A DNA stretch of 64,000 nucleotides from Streptomyces phaeofaciens (GCF_014648915.1 NZ_BMSA01000028.1:62001-126000); one strand, 5' to 3'. Shown: positions 1 through 10,181, numbered from the stretch's first letter. Notes: generated from the sequence alone by a model not told the origin. Numbers and translations: made by a program.

Positions 1-39
1 TCGGTCAAGGTTGCTGCGAGGAAGGGTCGTGGACGTTGG

Positions 40-810
40 TCATGATCCCGTCCGTTCCCAGCCGCGTCGTGGCTCCCGCGCGGCGAGCCGGGGGTCGCGG
101 CTGCGGTAGACGATGTACGGCCGGGTCAGATAGCCCAGCGGTGCGGTGAGCATGTGGACGAGCCGGGTGAACGGCCAGAAGGCGAACAGCAGCAGGGCGC
201 TGATCGCGTGCAGCTGGAACAGGATCGGGGCACCGGTCATCGGTTCCGGGTCGGGCTGGAGGTAGAAGAGGGAGCGGAACCACGGGGAGATGGTCTCGCG
301 GTAGTCGTATCCCCCGCCGACGGCGTTCGCGGCCACGGTGGCGGACAGGCCCAACACGATGGTCAGTGCCAGGAAGACGTACATGGCCTTGTCGTTGCGT
401 GTGGTGGCGGAGAAGACCGGGCCGACGGTACGGCGCCGGTAGATCAGGACGGCCAGGCCGCCGAGCGTGGCGACGCCCGCGACCGTGCCGAGGACGACAG
501 CGCCGACGTGGTACGTGTGCTCACCGACGCCGACCGCCTCCGTCCAGCTCTTGGGGATCACCAGGCCGCCGATGTGGCCGAGCAGCACGACGAGGATGCC
601 GAAGTGGAACAGGGGGCTGCCGATGCGCAGGAGTCGCCGTTCGTACAGCTGCGAGGAGCGGGTGGTCCAGCCGAACTTGTCGTAGCGGTAGCGCCAGACG
701 TGGCCGAGGACGAACACCGCGAGACAGACGTAGGGCAGGACGACCCACAGCAGGATGCCGCCGGTGCCCGTGTCCACCGCCAGGGTGACGGGCCGCGCGG
801 GTGCGGTCAT
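40..810 (-). CDS. narI: Respiratory nitrate reductase gamma subunit, cytochrome b NarI
   Basis: Membrane di-heme cytochrome b that takes electrons from menaquinol and passes them to NarH. The 256-residue product has five hydrophobic segments. H69/H79 and H201/H219 are spaced 10 and 18 residues apart, which matches the heme-ligand pairs of the family. The start ATG overlaps the narJ stop (ATGA), so the two are translationally coupled. It is the last gene of narGHJI. A 12-codon ORF (5-43) follows with another ATGA overlap but is too short to call. Confidence 0.96.
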   Translation of the reverse strand: MTAPARPVTLAVDTGTGGILLWVVLPYVCLAVFVLGHVWRYRYDKFGWTTRSSQLYERRLLRIGSPLFHFGILVVLLGHIGGLVIPKSWTEAVGVGEHTYHVGAVVLGTVAGVATLGGLAVLIYRRRTVGPVFSATTRNDKAMYVFLALTIVLGLSATVAANAVGGGYDYRETISPWFRSLFYLQPDPEPMTGAPILFQLHAISALLLFAFWPFTRLVHMLTAPLGYLTRPYIVYRSRDPRLAAREPRRGWERTGS

Positions 811-1451
811 CGTAGGCCTCCTACGACGGGGTCGGGCAGGAACACCGGGGACGCGTACGGGTCGAGGCCGACCTGTTCTCCGGGTGGTCCCTGGGCGGCG
901 AGGCGCATGACGGCCTCGCGGTCGCCGCCCGCGAGCCGGGGCAGGGTGGCGGAGACGGAGTCCAGCACCGGCGCCCAGGGCGAGTCGTCGTCGTTCAGTG
1001 CCAGGCGCAGCAGTTCCAGGCCGGCGCGGTGCTCGGTGAGCAGACGCGCTCCGGGGGCCGGTTCCGTGGCGGCGAATTCGAGGACGACGGCCAGGTGGTC
1101 GGGCAGTTCGTCGTCGCTCAGCCGCCGGCCGGCCTCGGCATAGGTCTGCTTCAGCCGCAGCAGGGCCATACCGCGCTTCCGGGTGTCGCCGTGGGCGTAG
1201 TAGGTCAGATAGAGGCAGCAGCGTTTGCGGTGGTCGAAGGTGGCGACGTAGTCGGCGGCCAGTTCCGGCAGCGGAGTGCGGCCGGCCCGCTCGGCGAAGC
1301 GGAGGAGGGGATCTCCCACCGGCCCGGGCTGGGTGTCGGCGACCCTGCGGGCCAGGGTGAGGTGTTCGGGGAACCGCTCGTCGGGATAGGCCAGCAGCAG
1401 CGACTGGATCTGCCAGGCCAGGCTGGTGCGGCTGTCGGCGGGGCGCTTCAC
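807..1451 (-). CDS. narJ: Nitrate reductase assembly chaperone NarJ
   Basis: Cytoplasmic chaperone of the NarJ/TorD family. It holds apo-NarGH for molybdenum cofactor insertion before the complex docks on NarI. The product is 214 residues and helical, with no membrane segment; the central stretch with adjacent cysteines (KRCCLYLTYY) followed by HGDTRKRG is typical of NarJ. I chose the GTG at 1451 because it overlaps the narH stop (GTGA), continuing the tight coupling of the operon. The longer upstream frame lies inside narH and is not likely coding. Confidence 0.93.
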   Translation of the reverse strand: MKRPADSRTSLAWQIQSLLLAYPDERFPEHLTLARRVADTQPGPVGDPLLRFAERAGRTPLPELAADYVATFDHRKRCCLYLTYYAHGDTRKRGMALLRLKQTYAEAGRRLSDDELPDHLAVVLEFAATEPAPGARLLTEHRAGLELLRLALNDDDSPWAPVLDSVSATLPRLAGGDREAVMRLAAQGPPGEQVGLDPYASPVFLPDPVVGGLR

Positions 1452-3145
1452 GACGCCGGTCCTTCGTCGTCGGTCTCGCCGGGCGGGAAGAGGCCTGGGG
1501 GTCTGCCCCTGCCGTCCCAGTCGAGGAGGTTGACGCGGGTGGCCTTGTCGGTGGGGGCGGCCGACGTGTCGGAGGTCTGGCGGTCCCGCAGTGCCCGGTA
1601 GTTCTCCACCGCGATCGGGACGGCCCCGCCGGAGGTCTCGCCGAAGGGCCCGGACCCGCCCATGCCGGGGCCGCCCTCGTAGTCGAGACTGCATTCGGTG
1701 GCCAGTTCTTCGAGCTGGTGGGCCTGTTCGGCGTGCGCGGGCGGGATGACGTACCGCTCGTCGTACTTGGCCAGGGCCAGCAGCCGGTACATGTCGTACA
1801 TCTGCTCCTCACTCATGCCGACCTCGCGGGGGATCGACGCATCGGGTTCACGGCCGAGGTTGATGTCGCGCATGTAGGCCCGCATGGCGGCCAGGCGGCG
1901 CAGCACGGCGTCGACGGGAGCCGGGTCGCCGGCGGTGAACAGCTGGGCGAGGTAGTCGACGGGGATGCGCAGGGCGTCCACGGCGGCGAACAGGTTGCGG
2001 TGGTCCTCGGCGTCACGACCGGTGTCACGGACGGCGTCGACCACCGGGGACAGCGGCGGGATGTACCAGACCATGGGCAGCGTGCGGTACTCCGGATGCA
2101 GCGGCAGGGCCATCTTGTACGTGCTGATCAGGGCGTGGACCGGGGAGCGCCGGGCAGCCTCGATCCAGTCCCGGGGGATGCCTTCCCGTTCGGCCGCGGC
2201 GATGACGTCCGGGCTGTTCGGGTCGAGGAACACCTGCCGCTGGGCCTCGTAGAGATCCTTCTCGTCGGTGGTGGAGGCGGCTTCGAGGACGCGGTCGGCG
2301 TCGTACAGGACGAGCCCGATGTAGCGCAGCCGGCCGACGCAGGTCTCCGAGCAGACGGTGGGCAGGCCGACCTCGACGCGCGGGAAGCAGAAGGTGCACT
2401 TCTCGGCCTTGCCGGTGCGATGGTTGAAGTACACCTTCTTGTACGGGCATCCGGTCACGCACATCCGCCAGCCCCGGCAGCGGTCCTGGTCGACCAGCAC
2501 GATGCCGTCCTCGGTGCGCTTGTAGATGGCGCCGGAGGGGCAGGAGGCCGCGCAGGACGGGTTGAGGCAGTGCTCGCAGATGCGCGGCAGGTAGAACATG
2601 AAGGTCTGCTCGAACTCGAGCTTGATCTTCTCCGAGACCTGGTTCAGCAGGACGTCCTTCTCGCCGGTCGCGGCGGAGCCGGCGAGGTCGTCGTCCCAGT
2701 TCGCGGACCAGGAGATCTTCATGTCCTTGCCGGAGATCAGGGACTTGGGGCGGGCGACCGGGGTGTGTTCCTGGAGCGGGGCGTTGGTGAGGGTCTCGTA
2801 GTCGTACGTCCAGGGCTCGTAGTAGTCGTCGAGGGAGGGCAGCACCGGGTTGGAGAAGATCTGGACAAGCTTCTTGAACCGGCCGCCCGCCTTCAGCGTG
2901 AGCCGGCCCTTCCTGTTCAGCTCCCAGCCGCCCTTCCAGGTGTCCTGGTCCTCGTAGCGGCGCGGGTAGCCCTGGCCGGGGCGGGTCTCGACGTTGTTGA
3001 ACCACACGTACTCCACGCCGGTGCGGTTGGTCCACGCCTGCTTGCAGGTGACGGAGCACGTGTGGCAGCCGATGCACTTGTCGAGGTTCATCACCATCGC
3101 CATCTGGGCCATCACGCGTCCGATGCCGGCTTCGCCACGGGGCAT
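1448..3145 (-). CDS. narH: Respiratory nitrate reductase beta subunit, iron-sulfur NarH
   Basis: Electron-transfer subunit between NarI and NarG. The 565-residue product has the expected four cysteine groups: C24/C27/C30/C34, a CEHCLNPSC group, and a CRGWRMC group in which Trp replaces one cysteine, as in NarH where that cluster is [3Fe-4S]. A final CTFC plus distal Cys group completes the set. The ATG at 3145 lies one base after the narG stop and is preceded by GGAG inside the end of narG, which supports this start. Length is slightly above that of E. coli NarH. Confidence 0.97.
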   Translation of the reverse strand: MPRGEAGIGRVMAQMAMVMNLDKCIGCHTCSVTCKQAWTNRTGVEYVWFNNVETRPGQGYPRRYEDQDTWKGGWELNRKGRLTLKAGGRFKKLVQIFSNPVLPSLDDYYEPWTYDYETLTNAPLQEHTPVARPKSLISGKDMKISWSANWDDDLAGSAATGEKDVLLNQVSEKIKLEFEQTFMFYLPRICEHCLNPSCAASCPSGAIYKRTEDGIVLVDQDRCRGWRMCVTGCPYKKVYFNHRTGKAEKCTFCFPRVEVGLPTVCSETCVGRLRYIGLVLYDADRVLEAASTTDEKDLYEAQRQVFLDPNSPDVIAAAEREGIPRDWIEAARRSPVHALISTYKMALPLHPEYRTLPMVWYIPPLSPVVDAVRDTGRDAEDHRNLFAAVDALRIPVDYLAQLFTAGDPAPVDAVLRRLAAMRAYMRDINLGREPDASIPREVGMSEEQMYDMYRLLALAKYDERYVIPPAHAEQAHQLEELATECSLDYEGGPGMGGSGPFGETSGGAVPIAVENYRALRDRQTSDTSAAPTDKATRVNLLDWDGRGRPPGLFPPGETDDEGPAS

Positions 3146-3146
3146 G

Positions 3147-6100
3147 TCAGTACTCCACGTCCTGGTCGGTGCGGCGGCGGACGACGGTGACCTCGTCGCG
3201 CTGGTTCCCGGTCGGGCCCAGGTAGTTGAAGGCGTACGACAACTGCGCGTATCCCCCGATGAGATGGCTGGGTTTGACCAGCAGACGGGTCAGCGAGTTG
3301 TGGATGCCGCCGCGCCGGCCCGTGGTCTCGGTGCGGGGCACGTCGATCAGCCGGTCCTGGGCGTGGTGCATGTACACCGTGCCCTGCGGCATGCGGTGGG
3401 AGACGACCGCGCGGGCGGCGACCACTCCGTTGCGGTTGACCGCCTCGACCCAGTCGTTGTCGTCCACGTCGATCTTCGCCGCGTCCTGGGTGCTCATCCA
3501 GATCGTGGGGCCGCCCCGGGACAGGGAGAGCATGAGCAGGTTGTCCTGGTACTCGGAATGGATGGACCACTTGTTGTGCGGGGTGAGGTAGCGCACCGTG
3601 ACGCCGAGTTCGCCGGTCTCACCGATCCGCGGCTCGTCGAAGAGCGCGTGCATGTTCAGCGGGGGCCGGTAGACCGGGAGCTGTTCGCCGAGTGCGGTCA
3701 TCCAGTCGTGGTCGAGGTAGAAGTGCTGACGGCCGGTGAGGGTGTGCCAGGGCTTGAGGCGCTCGACGTTGACCGTGAAAGGTGAGTAGCGGCGGCCGCC
3801 CGTCTCCGACCCCGACCACTCCGGGGAGGTGATCACGGGCACGGGTGCGGCCTGGGTGTCGGCGAAGGTGATCCGCTTGCCCTCGTGCTCGGCCGCCAGG
3901 TCCGCGAGCTGTCTGCCGGTGCGCGCTTCGAGGGTGCGGAAACCCTGGGTGGCGAGGTGTCCGTTGGTGGTGCCGGACAGCGCCAGGATCGCCTCGCAGG
4001 CATCGGTGTCCCGGGCGATCGAGGGGCGCCCGTCGGCTGCTCCCCCGCGTACGACGCCGTTCTTGTGCCGGAGGTGGTCCAGCTCCTGGTCGACGTGGAA
4101 GGTGACGCCCTTGGTGGTGGCGCCCAGAGTGTCGAGCAGGGGACCGAGGGCGCCCATCTTGTCGGCGACGGCGGTGTAGTCACGCTCGACGGTGACGAGT
4201 TTCGGCATGGTGCGTCCCGGCACCGGCTCGCACTCCCCCGCCTTCCAGTCCCGTACCCGGCCGTGCGGGTTGGCGAGTTCGTCGGGGGTGTCGTGCAGCA
4301 GGGGCGCGGCGACCACGTCCGTACGGACGCCGAGCCGGCCGACGGCCTGTCTGCTGAACTCCGCGGCGAGGGTGTGGAAGGCGTCCCAGTCGGTGCGGGT
4401 CTGCCACGGCGGGGCGATCGCCGGGTTGAAGGCGTGCACGAACGGGTGCATGTCCGTACTGGACAGATCGTGTTTCTCGTACCAGGTCGCGGCCGGGAGC
4501 ACCACGTCCGAGTAGATGGTGGTGCTGGTCATCCGGAAGTCCAGCGTCAGCAGCAGGTCGAGCTTGCCCTCGGGAGCCTCCTCCCGCCACACCACGTCCT
4601 TCGGCCGGGCCTCCGGCGGCGCCTCGGCGGCCCGCACGGAGGAGTCGGCGCCGAGCAGGTGCCTGAGGAAGTACTCGTTGCCCTTGGCGGAAGAGCCCAG
4701 CAGGTTGGCCCGCCACACCGTCAGCACCCGCGGGAAGTTCTCCGGGGCGTCGGGGTCCTCCCCCGCGAACCGCAGCCGCCCCGCCTTGAGTTCGTCCACG
4801 ACGTGTTCGGCGACGGGGCGGTCCGCGGCGGCGGCCTCGTCGGCGAGGTCGAGGGGGTTGCGGTCGAAGGTCGGGTAGGCCGGCATCCATCCCATGCGCG
4901 CGGACTGCGCGATGACGTCGGCCGTGGTCTTCCCGGTGAACGGGCCCGTACCGCGGCCGTCCGCCGCGAGGGTGTCGGCGGAGAAGGGGTCGTAGCGGAA
5001 CTGGTCGCTGTGCAGGTACCAGTACGCGGTCTGGATCATCAGCCGGGCCGGCCGGTTCCAGTCCGCCGCCGTCGCGATCGCCGAGTAGCCGGTGATGGGG
5101 CGGACCTTCTCCTGGCCGACGTAGTGGGCCCAGCCGCCGCCGTTGACGCCCTGACAGCCGGTCAGCGTCGTCAGGGTCAGGAACGCCCGGTAGATGGTGT
5201 CGGAGTGGAACCAGTGGTTGGTCCCCGCCCCCATGATGATCATCGAACGGCCGCCGGACTCCTCGGCGTTGGCCGCGAACTCGCGCGCGATCCGCGTCGC
5301 CTTCCCCGCGTCCACTCCGGTGACGGCCGCCTGCCAGGCCGGGGTGTACGGCTCGGTCGCGTCGTCGTAGCCCGTGGGCCACCGGCCGGGCAGCCCGTCG
5401 CGGGCCACCCCGTACTGGGCGAGCAGCAGGTCGTACACCGTGGTCACCAGGCGCCCGGCGATCCGGTGGACGGGGACGCCGCGCCGCAGCCGGTCCGCGC
5501 TGCCGTCGGGGGCGTCGAAGCGGGGCAGCTCGACGGCGACCGGGGCCTCGCCGCCCCCCTCGACCGACAGGAGGGGGCGCGTGTCACCGAGGTCCAGGTT
5601 CCACTTGCCGGCGCCTGCCTCGCCGTAGCGGTCGCCGAGGGTGCCGTTCGGTACCACCGGCCGTCGGTCGGCCGCGTCCAGCAGTACGGTCCGGAACTGC
5701 GCGTGCTCGCTCTCGGCGTGTTCGCCCCCGAGATCGGCGGCGGTCAGGAACTTGCCCGGCCGGTAGGTGCCCGGCTCGCCCTCGGCCTCGTCGTCGCCCT
5801 CGGCCTCGTCGAGAGTGACCAGGAACGGGAGGTCCGTGTACTTCTTCACGTAGTCGGTGAAGTACGGGGTGGGCCGGTCGACGAAGAACTCCTTCAGGAT
5901 CACGTGCCCCATGGCCATCGCCAGCGCTCCGTCGGTGCCCGGCTGGACCGCGAGCCACTCGTCGGCGAACTTCACGTTGTCCGCGTAGTCCGGCGACACG
6001 GCGACGACCTTCTGGCCGCGGTAGCGGGCTTCCGCCATCCAGTGCGCGTCCGGGGTACGGGTCACCGGCAGATTCGAACCCCACATGATCAGATAGCCGG

Positions 6101-6887
6101 CGTCCCACCAGTCCCCGGACTCCGGTACGTCGGTCTGGTCGCCGAAGACCTGCGGGGAGGCGACCGGCAGATCGGCGTACCAGTCGTAGAAGGACAGCAT
6201 CACGCCGCCCAGCAGCGAGTAGAAGCGGGCGCCCGCGGCGTGGGACACCATCGACATCGCGGGGATCGGCGAGAACCCGGCCAGCCGGTCCGGGCCGTAC
6301 TCCTTGATCGTGTGCACATGCGCGGCGGCGACCATCTCCACCGCCTCGTCCCAGCTCGCGCGCACCAGGCCGCCCTTGCCGCGTGCGTTCTTGTAGCGGC
6401 GTGCGCGCTCCGGGTCGGAGACGATGTCCGCCCACGCCGCCACCGGGTCCCCCAGGCGGGCCTTCGCCTCCCGGTACATCTGCAACAGCACGCCGCGTAC
6501 GTACGGGTAGCGCACCCGGGTGGGCGAGTAGGTGTACCAGGAGAAGGCCGCCCCGCGCGGGCAGCCGCGCGGCTCGTACTCGGGACGGTCCGGGCCGACC
6601 GACGGGTAATCGGTCTGCTGCGCCTCCCAGGTGATGATCCCGTCCCTGACGTACACCTTCCAGGAACACGAACCGGTGCAGTTCACGCCGTGCGTGGAAC
6701 GCACCACCTTGTCGTGCGACCAGCGGTCCCGGTAGAACGCGTCCGCCTGCCGGCCGCCCTTGCGGTGCAGGGTGCGCAGGTCCTCGGAGACCTCCGCACG
6801 GGTGAAGTAGCGCCGGCTGCGTACCAGCGCCTCGGCCAGTTCACCGTCCATGCCTGCTCGTGCCCGGTCCGGGCTGTCCGTGGTCAC
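3147..6887 (-). CDS. narG: Respiratory nitrate reductase alpha subunit, molybdopterin NarG
   Basis: Catalytic subunit that reduces nitrate to nitrite at a bis-MGD molybdenum centre on the cytoplasmic face of the membrane. The 1246-residue product has the family length. The N-terminal FS0 cluster motif is seen as H66, C70, C74 and C109; the histidine ligand is typical of NarG. The region around SRRYF near residue 24 resembles the vestigial Tat motif of NarG proteins. It is the first structural gene of narGHJI, 153 bases downstream of narK on the same strand. Streptomycetes are aerobes, and such enzymes are known to serve in spores or oxygen-limited mycelium. Confidence 0.98.
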   Translation of the reverse strand: MTTDSPDRARAGMDGELAEALVRSRRYFTRAEVSEDLRTLHRKGGRQADAFYRDRWSHDKVVRSTHGVNCTGSCSWKVYVRDGIITWEAQQTDYPSVGPDRPEYEPRGCPRGAAFSWYTYSPTRVRYPYVRGVLLQMYREAKARLGDPVAAWADIVSDPERARRYKNARGKGGLVRASWDEAVEMVAAAHVHTIKEYGPDRLAGFSPIPAMSMVSHAAGARFYSLLGGVMLSFYDWYADLPVASPQVFGDQTDVPESGDWWDAGYLIMWGSNLPVTRTPDAHWMAEARYRGQKVVAVSPDYADNVKFADEWLAVQPGTDGALAMAMGHVILKEFFVDRPTPYFTDYVKKYTDLPFLVTLDEAEGDDEAEGEPGTYRPGKFLTAADLGGEHAESEHAQFRTVLLDAADRRPVVPNGTLGDRYGEAGAGKWNLDLGDTRPLLSVEGGGEAPVAVELPRFDAPDGSADRLRRGVPVHRIAGRLVTTVYDLLLAQYGVARDGLPGRWPTGYDDATEPYTPAWQAAVTGVDAGKATRIAREFAANAEESGGRSMIIMGAGTNHWFHSDTIYRAFLTLTTLTGCQGVNGGGWAHYVGQEKVRPITGYSAIATAADWNRPARLMIQTAYWYLHSDQFRYDPFSADTLAADGRGTGPFTGKTTADVIAQSARMGWMPAYPTFDRNPLDLADEAAAADRPVAEHVVDELKAGRLRFAGEDPDAPENFPRVLTVWRANLLGSSAKGNEYFLRHLLGADSSVRAAEAPPEARPKDVVWREEAPEGKLDLLLTLDFRMTSTTIYSDVVLPAATWYEKHDLSSTDMHPFVHAFNPAIAPPWQTRTDWDAFHTLAAEFSRQAVGRLGVRTDVVAAPLLHDTPDELANPHGRVRDWKAGECEPVPGRTMPKLVTVERDYTAVADKMGALGPLLDTLGATTKGVTFHVDQELDHLRHKNGVVRGGAADGRPSIARDTDACEAILALSGTTNGHLATQGFRTLEARTGRQLADLAAEHEGKRITFADTQAAPVPVITSPEWSGSETGGRRYSPFTVNVERLKPWHTLTGRQHFYLDHDWMTALGEQLPVYRPPLNMHALFDEPRIGETGELGVTVRYLTPHNKWSIHSEYQDNLLMLSLSRGGPTIWMSTQDAAKIDVDDNDWVEAVNRNGVVAARAVVSHRMPQGTVYMHHAQDRLIDVPRTETTGRRGGIHNSLTRLLVKPSHLIGGYAQLSYAFNYLGPTGNQRDEVTVVRRRTDQDVEY

Positions 6888-7040
6888 CGCAACGCTCCGC
6901 TCCCGGGCGTGCGGGCCCGTTCGAGGTCGTGAACGAATTCGGCCACGGCCGACTCTACGGCCGCGGGCTCCTCAGGGGTCGACAGCCGCGCCATGGGCGA
7001 CACCTGCTCGTGGCGCGTCGTCGGTCAGGTCCGTGTGCCG

Positions 7041-8339
7041 TCAGGCCGTGGTACCCGCGGTGGTGTGGCGCCCACGCTGACGGCCGCGCCGACGGCCGGT
7101 GCGCGGCTCGCGCTCGCGGCTTTCGACCGCGGTACGGACCCGGGTGAGGGTGAAGACCAGTGCCGCGGCGGCCACCACCGCGAGCAGGGCGAGACCGGCT
7201 GCGTAGGTTCCGTACGCGCCGTACAGCGAGCCCATGACGAGCGGCGGCAGGAAGCCGCCCAGTCCACCCGCGGCGCCCACGACGCCGGTGACGGAGCCGA
7301 CCTGGCCGGCCGGGGTCATCAGCGCCACCAGGGCGAAGGTCGCCCCGCTGGCCGCGCCGAGCGCGGCGGCCATGGCGAGGAAGGCGATGGTGCCCATCGG
7401 TGCCAGCGCCGGGGTGAACGACTGGGTCACCGCCCCGGCCACGACCACGGCCAGCGCGCCGGCGAGCACCCGGACCGGTCCCAGGCGGTCGGACAGCCAG
7501 CCACCGATCGGGCGCATCGCCACCGCCAGCAGCACGAACCCCGCCATCCGGTTCGCGGCGTCGGTCTGGGTGAGGCCGTATCCGGTCTTGAGGTAGGTGG
7601 GCAGGTAGACGGAGAAGGCGACGTAGCCGCCGAAGGCCACGGCGTACAGGGCTGCTGCCTGCCAGGTGATGCCCAGGCGGGCGGTGGCGTCCAGCCGACG
7701 GGCCAGCGGTTCGGTCGGCACGATGCGTCCGGGCGCGTCCCGCAGCAGCAGCACGGCGGCCAAGGCGTACACGGCCAGGACCGCGGCGGTGATCAGGAAC
7801 GGGGTCGACATGCTGTTCGCGTCGACCAGCTTCACCGTGGTCAGGGCGCTGATCGCGGTGCCGCCCATTCCCGCGCCGAAGACGCCGATCGCGAGGCCGC
7901 GCCGTTCGGGCGGGAACCAGGCGTTCACGAAGGGGACGCCGACCGCGAAGGCGGTGCCGGCGATACCGAGGAAGAACCCCCCGACCAGCAGGGCCGTCAG
8001 TGAGGTGTGACCGGCCAGGCCGAGGTAGAGGACCGGCACGACGGTGACCGCCGACACGATCGGGAACATGACCCGTCCGCCGAGCCTGTCGGTCAGGGCG
8101 CCGACCGGGACACGGCCCAGTGAGCCGACCACGACGGGCACCGCCACCAGCAACGACTGCTGGAACGACGACAGGTCGAGGCTGTCCTTGAACCGGGGAC
8201 CGAGCGGGCTGAGCAGCGCCCACGCCCAGAAGTTCACGGCGAACCCGACGGTGGCCAGGGCCAGCATCAGCCAGGCCTGGCGGGGCACCGGCGCACGTGA
8301 CGGTGAACCGCCGCTCTCCGACTCCCTCGGCTGGACCAT
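7041..8339 (-). CDS. narK: Nitrate/nitrite MFS transporter NarK
   Basis: Major facilitator of the nitrate-nitrite porter family, 432 residues with about 12 membrane spans. It likely imports nitrate and/or exports nitrite for the adjacent reductase. A GAGMGG segment in the fifth helix region fits the glycine-rich nitrate signature. I chose the ATG at 8339 because AGGGG lies about 10 bases upstream; the ATG at 8363 has no ribosome binding site. The Arg-rich C-terminal tail is cytoplasmic. The gene precedes narG on the same strand, so co-transcription is possible, though 153 bases separate them. Confidence 0.9.
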   Translation of the reverse strand: MVQPRESESGGSPSRAPVPRQAWLMLALATVGFAVNFWAWALLSPLGPRFKDSLDLSSFQQSLLVAVPVVVGSLGRVPVGALTDRLGGRVMFPIVSAVTVVPVLYLGLAGHTSLTALLVGGFFLGIAGTAFAVGVPFVNAWFPPERRGLAIGVFGAGMGGTAISALTTVKLVDANSMSTPFLITAAVLAVYALAAVLLLRDAPGRIVPTEPLARRLDATARLGITWQAAALYAVAFGGYVAFSVYLPTYLKTGYGLTQTDAANRMAGFVLLAVAMRPIGGWLSDRLGPVRVLAGALAVVVAGAVTQSFTPALAPMGTIAFLAMAAALGAASGATFALVALMTPAGQVGSVTGVVGAAGGLGGFLPPLVMGSLYGAYGTYAAGLALLAVVAAAALVFTLTRVRTAVESREREPRTGRRRGRQRGRHTTAGTTA

Positions 8340-8570
8340 GTCGTCCGCCCCTTCCCTGTTCATAGTGGTACGGCGCCACCGGGATCGCCGGCGCACCACA
8401 GGCCCCTCCCGCTGTCGGCGGAACGGCACCCGTCACCACTGTGTGCAGCGGGGCTCGAAGGCGGTATGGGCCATCAGTCCCTACCGGGGGACGGACAGGC
8501 CCTGCCTGGGGTCGCCACCGAGGGACAGGTGGCCCCCGGTTCGGACTCGGCGACCGCCGAGGAGCGGAGC

Positions 8571-9344
8571 TCAGCGCACCGGGAAGCCGCAGGAGTAGCC
8601 CTGTTCCTTGAGCCAGGGGAGGATCCGGCGCAGGGCTTCGACGGTCTGGGAGCGGTCGCCGCCGGCGTCGTGGAAGAGGAGCGTCGGCCCGTTGGGCAGC
8701 TCCCGCTCGACGGTGGCGACGATGGCATCCGTGCCCGGCCGCTCGAAGTCCTTGGAGTCCACGTTCCAGCCCAGCGGGCGCATGCCCCGGGAGGCGGCCA
8801 GCTTGCGGCTGTAGGGGGTGAAGGCCCCGCCCGGCGCGCGGTAGTACATCGGCCGTACGCCCCCGGAGGCCTCGGTGATCATACGTTCGGCGTCGAGTAT
8901 CTGCTGCGACTGGTAGGCCTGGGACTGCTTGTCCATGGTGGTGTCGTGCGACACCGAGTGGTCGCACAGCCTGTGCCCGGCCGCGACCACCTTCTTCACG
9001 AGGTCCGGGTGGGCCTGCGCCTGCGTTCCCACCATGCAGAACGTGGCCTTCACCCCGTACTCCCGCAGCACGTCGAGCACCTGAGGGGTCCAGACGGGGT
9101 CGGGGCCGTCGTCGATGGTGATGTTGACGCCGCGCGCCCCCTTGTCCGAGGCGTGCGCGATGGTCACCGCCACCGCCTTGACGTCATCGCTCGGCTTGGC
9201 CGACGCGCCGGCCTGAGGCGACGAGCCGCCCACGGCACCGGCCTGCGCGGTCCACACGGAGGCGCCGGCGGCCAGCACCGTCACCCCGAGTGCCGCCCCG
9301 ACCATCTTGCCGTACCAGCCGCGCCCGCCGCCGTGTCGTGCCAT
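8571..9344 (-). CDS. Secreted polysaccharide deacetylase (NodB family, CE4)
   Basis: Predicted metal-dependent deacetylase acting on cell-wall or chitin-type polysaccharide outside the cell. The 257-residue product starts with an Arg/Gly-rich n-region and a hydrophobic segment (about residues 14-32), consistent with a signal peptide or anchor. CE4 motifs follow in order: ITIDDGPD (catalytic base and metal Asp), HSVSHDTT (metal His pair, HSxxH), a YRAPGG motif and a final LLFHD. The ATG at 9344 has a purine-rich GGAAAG upstream; the frame remains open further upstream but with non-coding-like composition. Confidence 0.9.
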   Translation of the reverse strand: MARHGGGRGWYGKMVGAALGVTVLAAGASVWTAQAGAVGGSSPQAGASAKPSDDVKAVAVTIAHASDKGARGVNITIDDGPDPVWTPQVLDVLREYGVKATFCMVGTQAQAHPDLVKKVVAAGHRLCDHSVSHDTTMDKQSQAYQSQQILDAERMITEASGGVRPMYYRAPGGAFTPYSRKLAASRGMRPLGWNVDSKDFERPGTDAIVATVERELPNGPTLLFHDAGGDRSQTVEALRRILPWLKEQGYSCGFPVR

Positions 9345-10181
9345 GTCCGCCCCGCTTTCCCGCAGTTCCTCACCGACCTCGGTCGCCTTCCGACCACCTG
9401 GCAGGACGAGGGGCGGCTGCCACGGGATGCGCCTGTTACCGATCACGGACAATTCCGGGGGCGTTCGGCGACAACTCGGCGAGCAGCGGCCGTACCTGGC
9501 CGGTCGGCGCCCGATCCGGCATCCCCCGCTGCGGCGTGTCGACTTGCCGCGGCCGGCCCGGCCGCCGCTGCCCGGACCACATGGATCAATCCCGGCCGGT
9601 ATCTATCGCTGTGGCTGGTTTCTGATGCATGGTGTGCGGACGGGCACCGATCCGATCCCCCCGGGAACGGTTTCCCTTCACGGGGCCCTGCCGTCCCGTG
9701 GGCGGCAGGGCCCGCCGCGCCTCCCGGCTCCCCACGGGAGGCCACGCGGCTGCCCGGATCCGGCCAACGGGGCAGCCGCCACTGCCGGTCCGCCTCGCCT
9801 CTCCCTTCTGGCATCGCCTCGCCTCCGTGCCGCGCGCGAGTTACTTCTCCGCCTGCTGACCTTCCTGGCCACCTTGGCCGGATCAGCCGGCGCGACGGTC
9901 TTCCTCGGCCGCTGACCCACCCCGCGCGCACCCCCGTCCGAGTCCGGCCGCCATGGCCGGCACAGCCCCCGGACAGCCGGGCGGCCGGACTCGGCAGCAC
10001 TTCCGCACACCCACGCGAGCCCCCGCCTCCGGCGGCAGCCCTTGACGGCACTGAAACTTCTCCTCAATATTGATGAAATCATCGACCACGCGGCAGTGGC
10101 CCTCCGGGCGGCCCGAGCAGCGCCGCGCATCCGCAGTTCCGTCCTTCCGGCTCGATGCCGGGACAAACGAGAGAACGGTCC
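9345..10181. other. Intergenic region between divergent deacetylase and monooxygenase genes
   Basis: About 840 bases without a convincing gene. Several open frames on both strands are very Arg/Pro-rich, match no family I know and lack ribosome binding sites. A promoter-like and palindromic cluster lies near 10042-10083, just ahead of the monooxygenase gene. Confidence 0.6.
10042..10083 (+). promoter_or_regulatory. Putative promoter with two overlapping palindromes
   Basis: TTGACG at 10042-10047 is followed after 17 bases by CAATAT at 10065-10070, a plausible sigma70-type pair. The -10 lies inside the perfect palindrome TCAATATTGA (10064-10073). Immediately next is the inverted repeat GATGA-AA-TCATC (10072-10083). 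This is an unusually AT-rich patch for the window. It probably drives the FAD monooxygenase gene under repressor control; no regulator gene is adjacent. Confidence 0.5.

Noticed and set aside
1718..3190. Long forward frame opposite narH
   Set aside because: Antisense shadow of narH, whose cysteine motifs are unambiguous.
3885..6932. Very long open frame on the forward strand opposite narG
   Set aside because: It is antisense to a perfect narG match; high third-position GC creates such shadow frames. Composition is Gly/Val/Arg-rich with no domain.
9307..10051. Open frames in the deacetylase-monooxygenase gap
   Set aside because: Arg/Pro-rich, no ribosome binding site, no recognisable motif.
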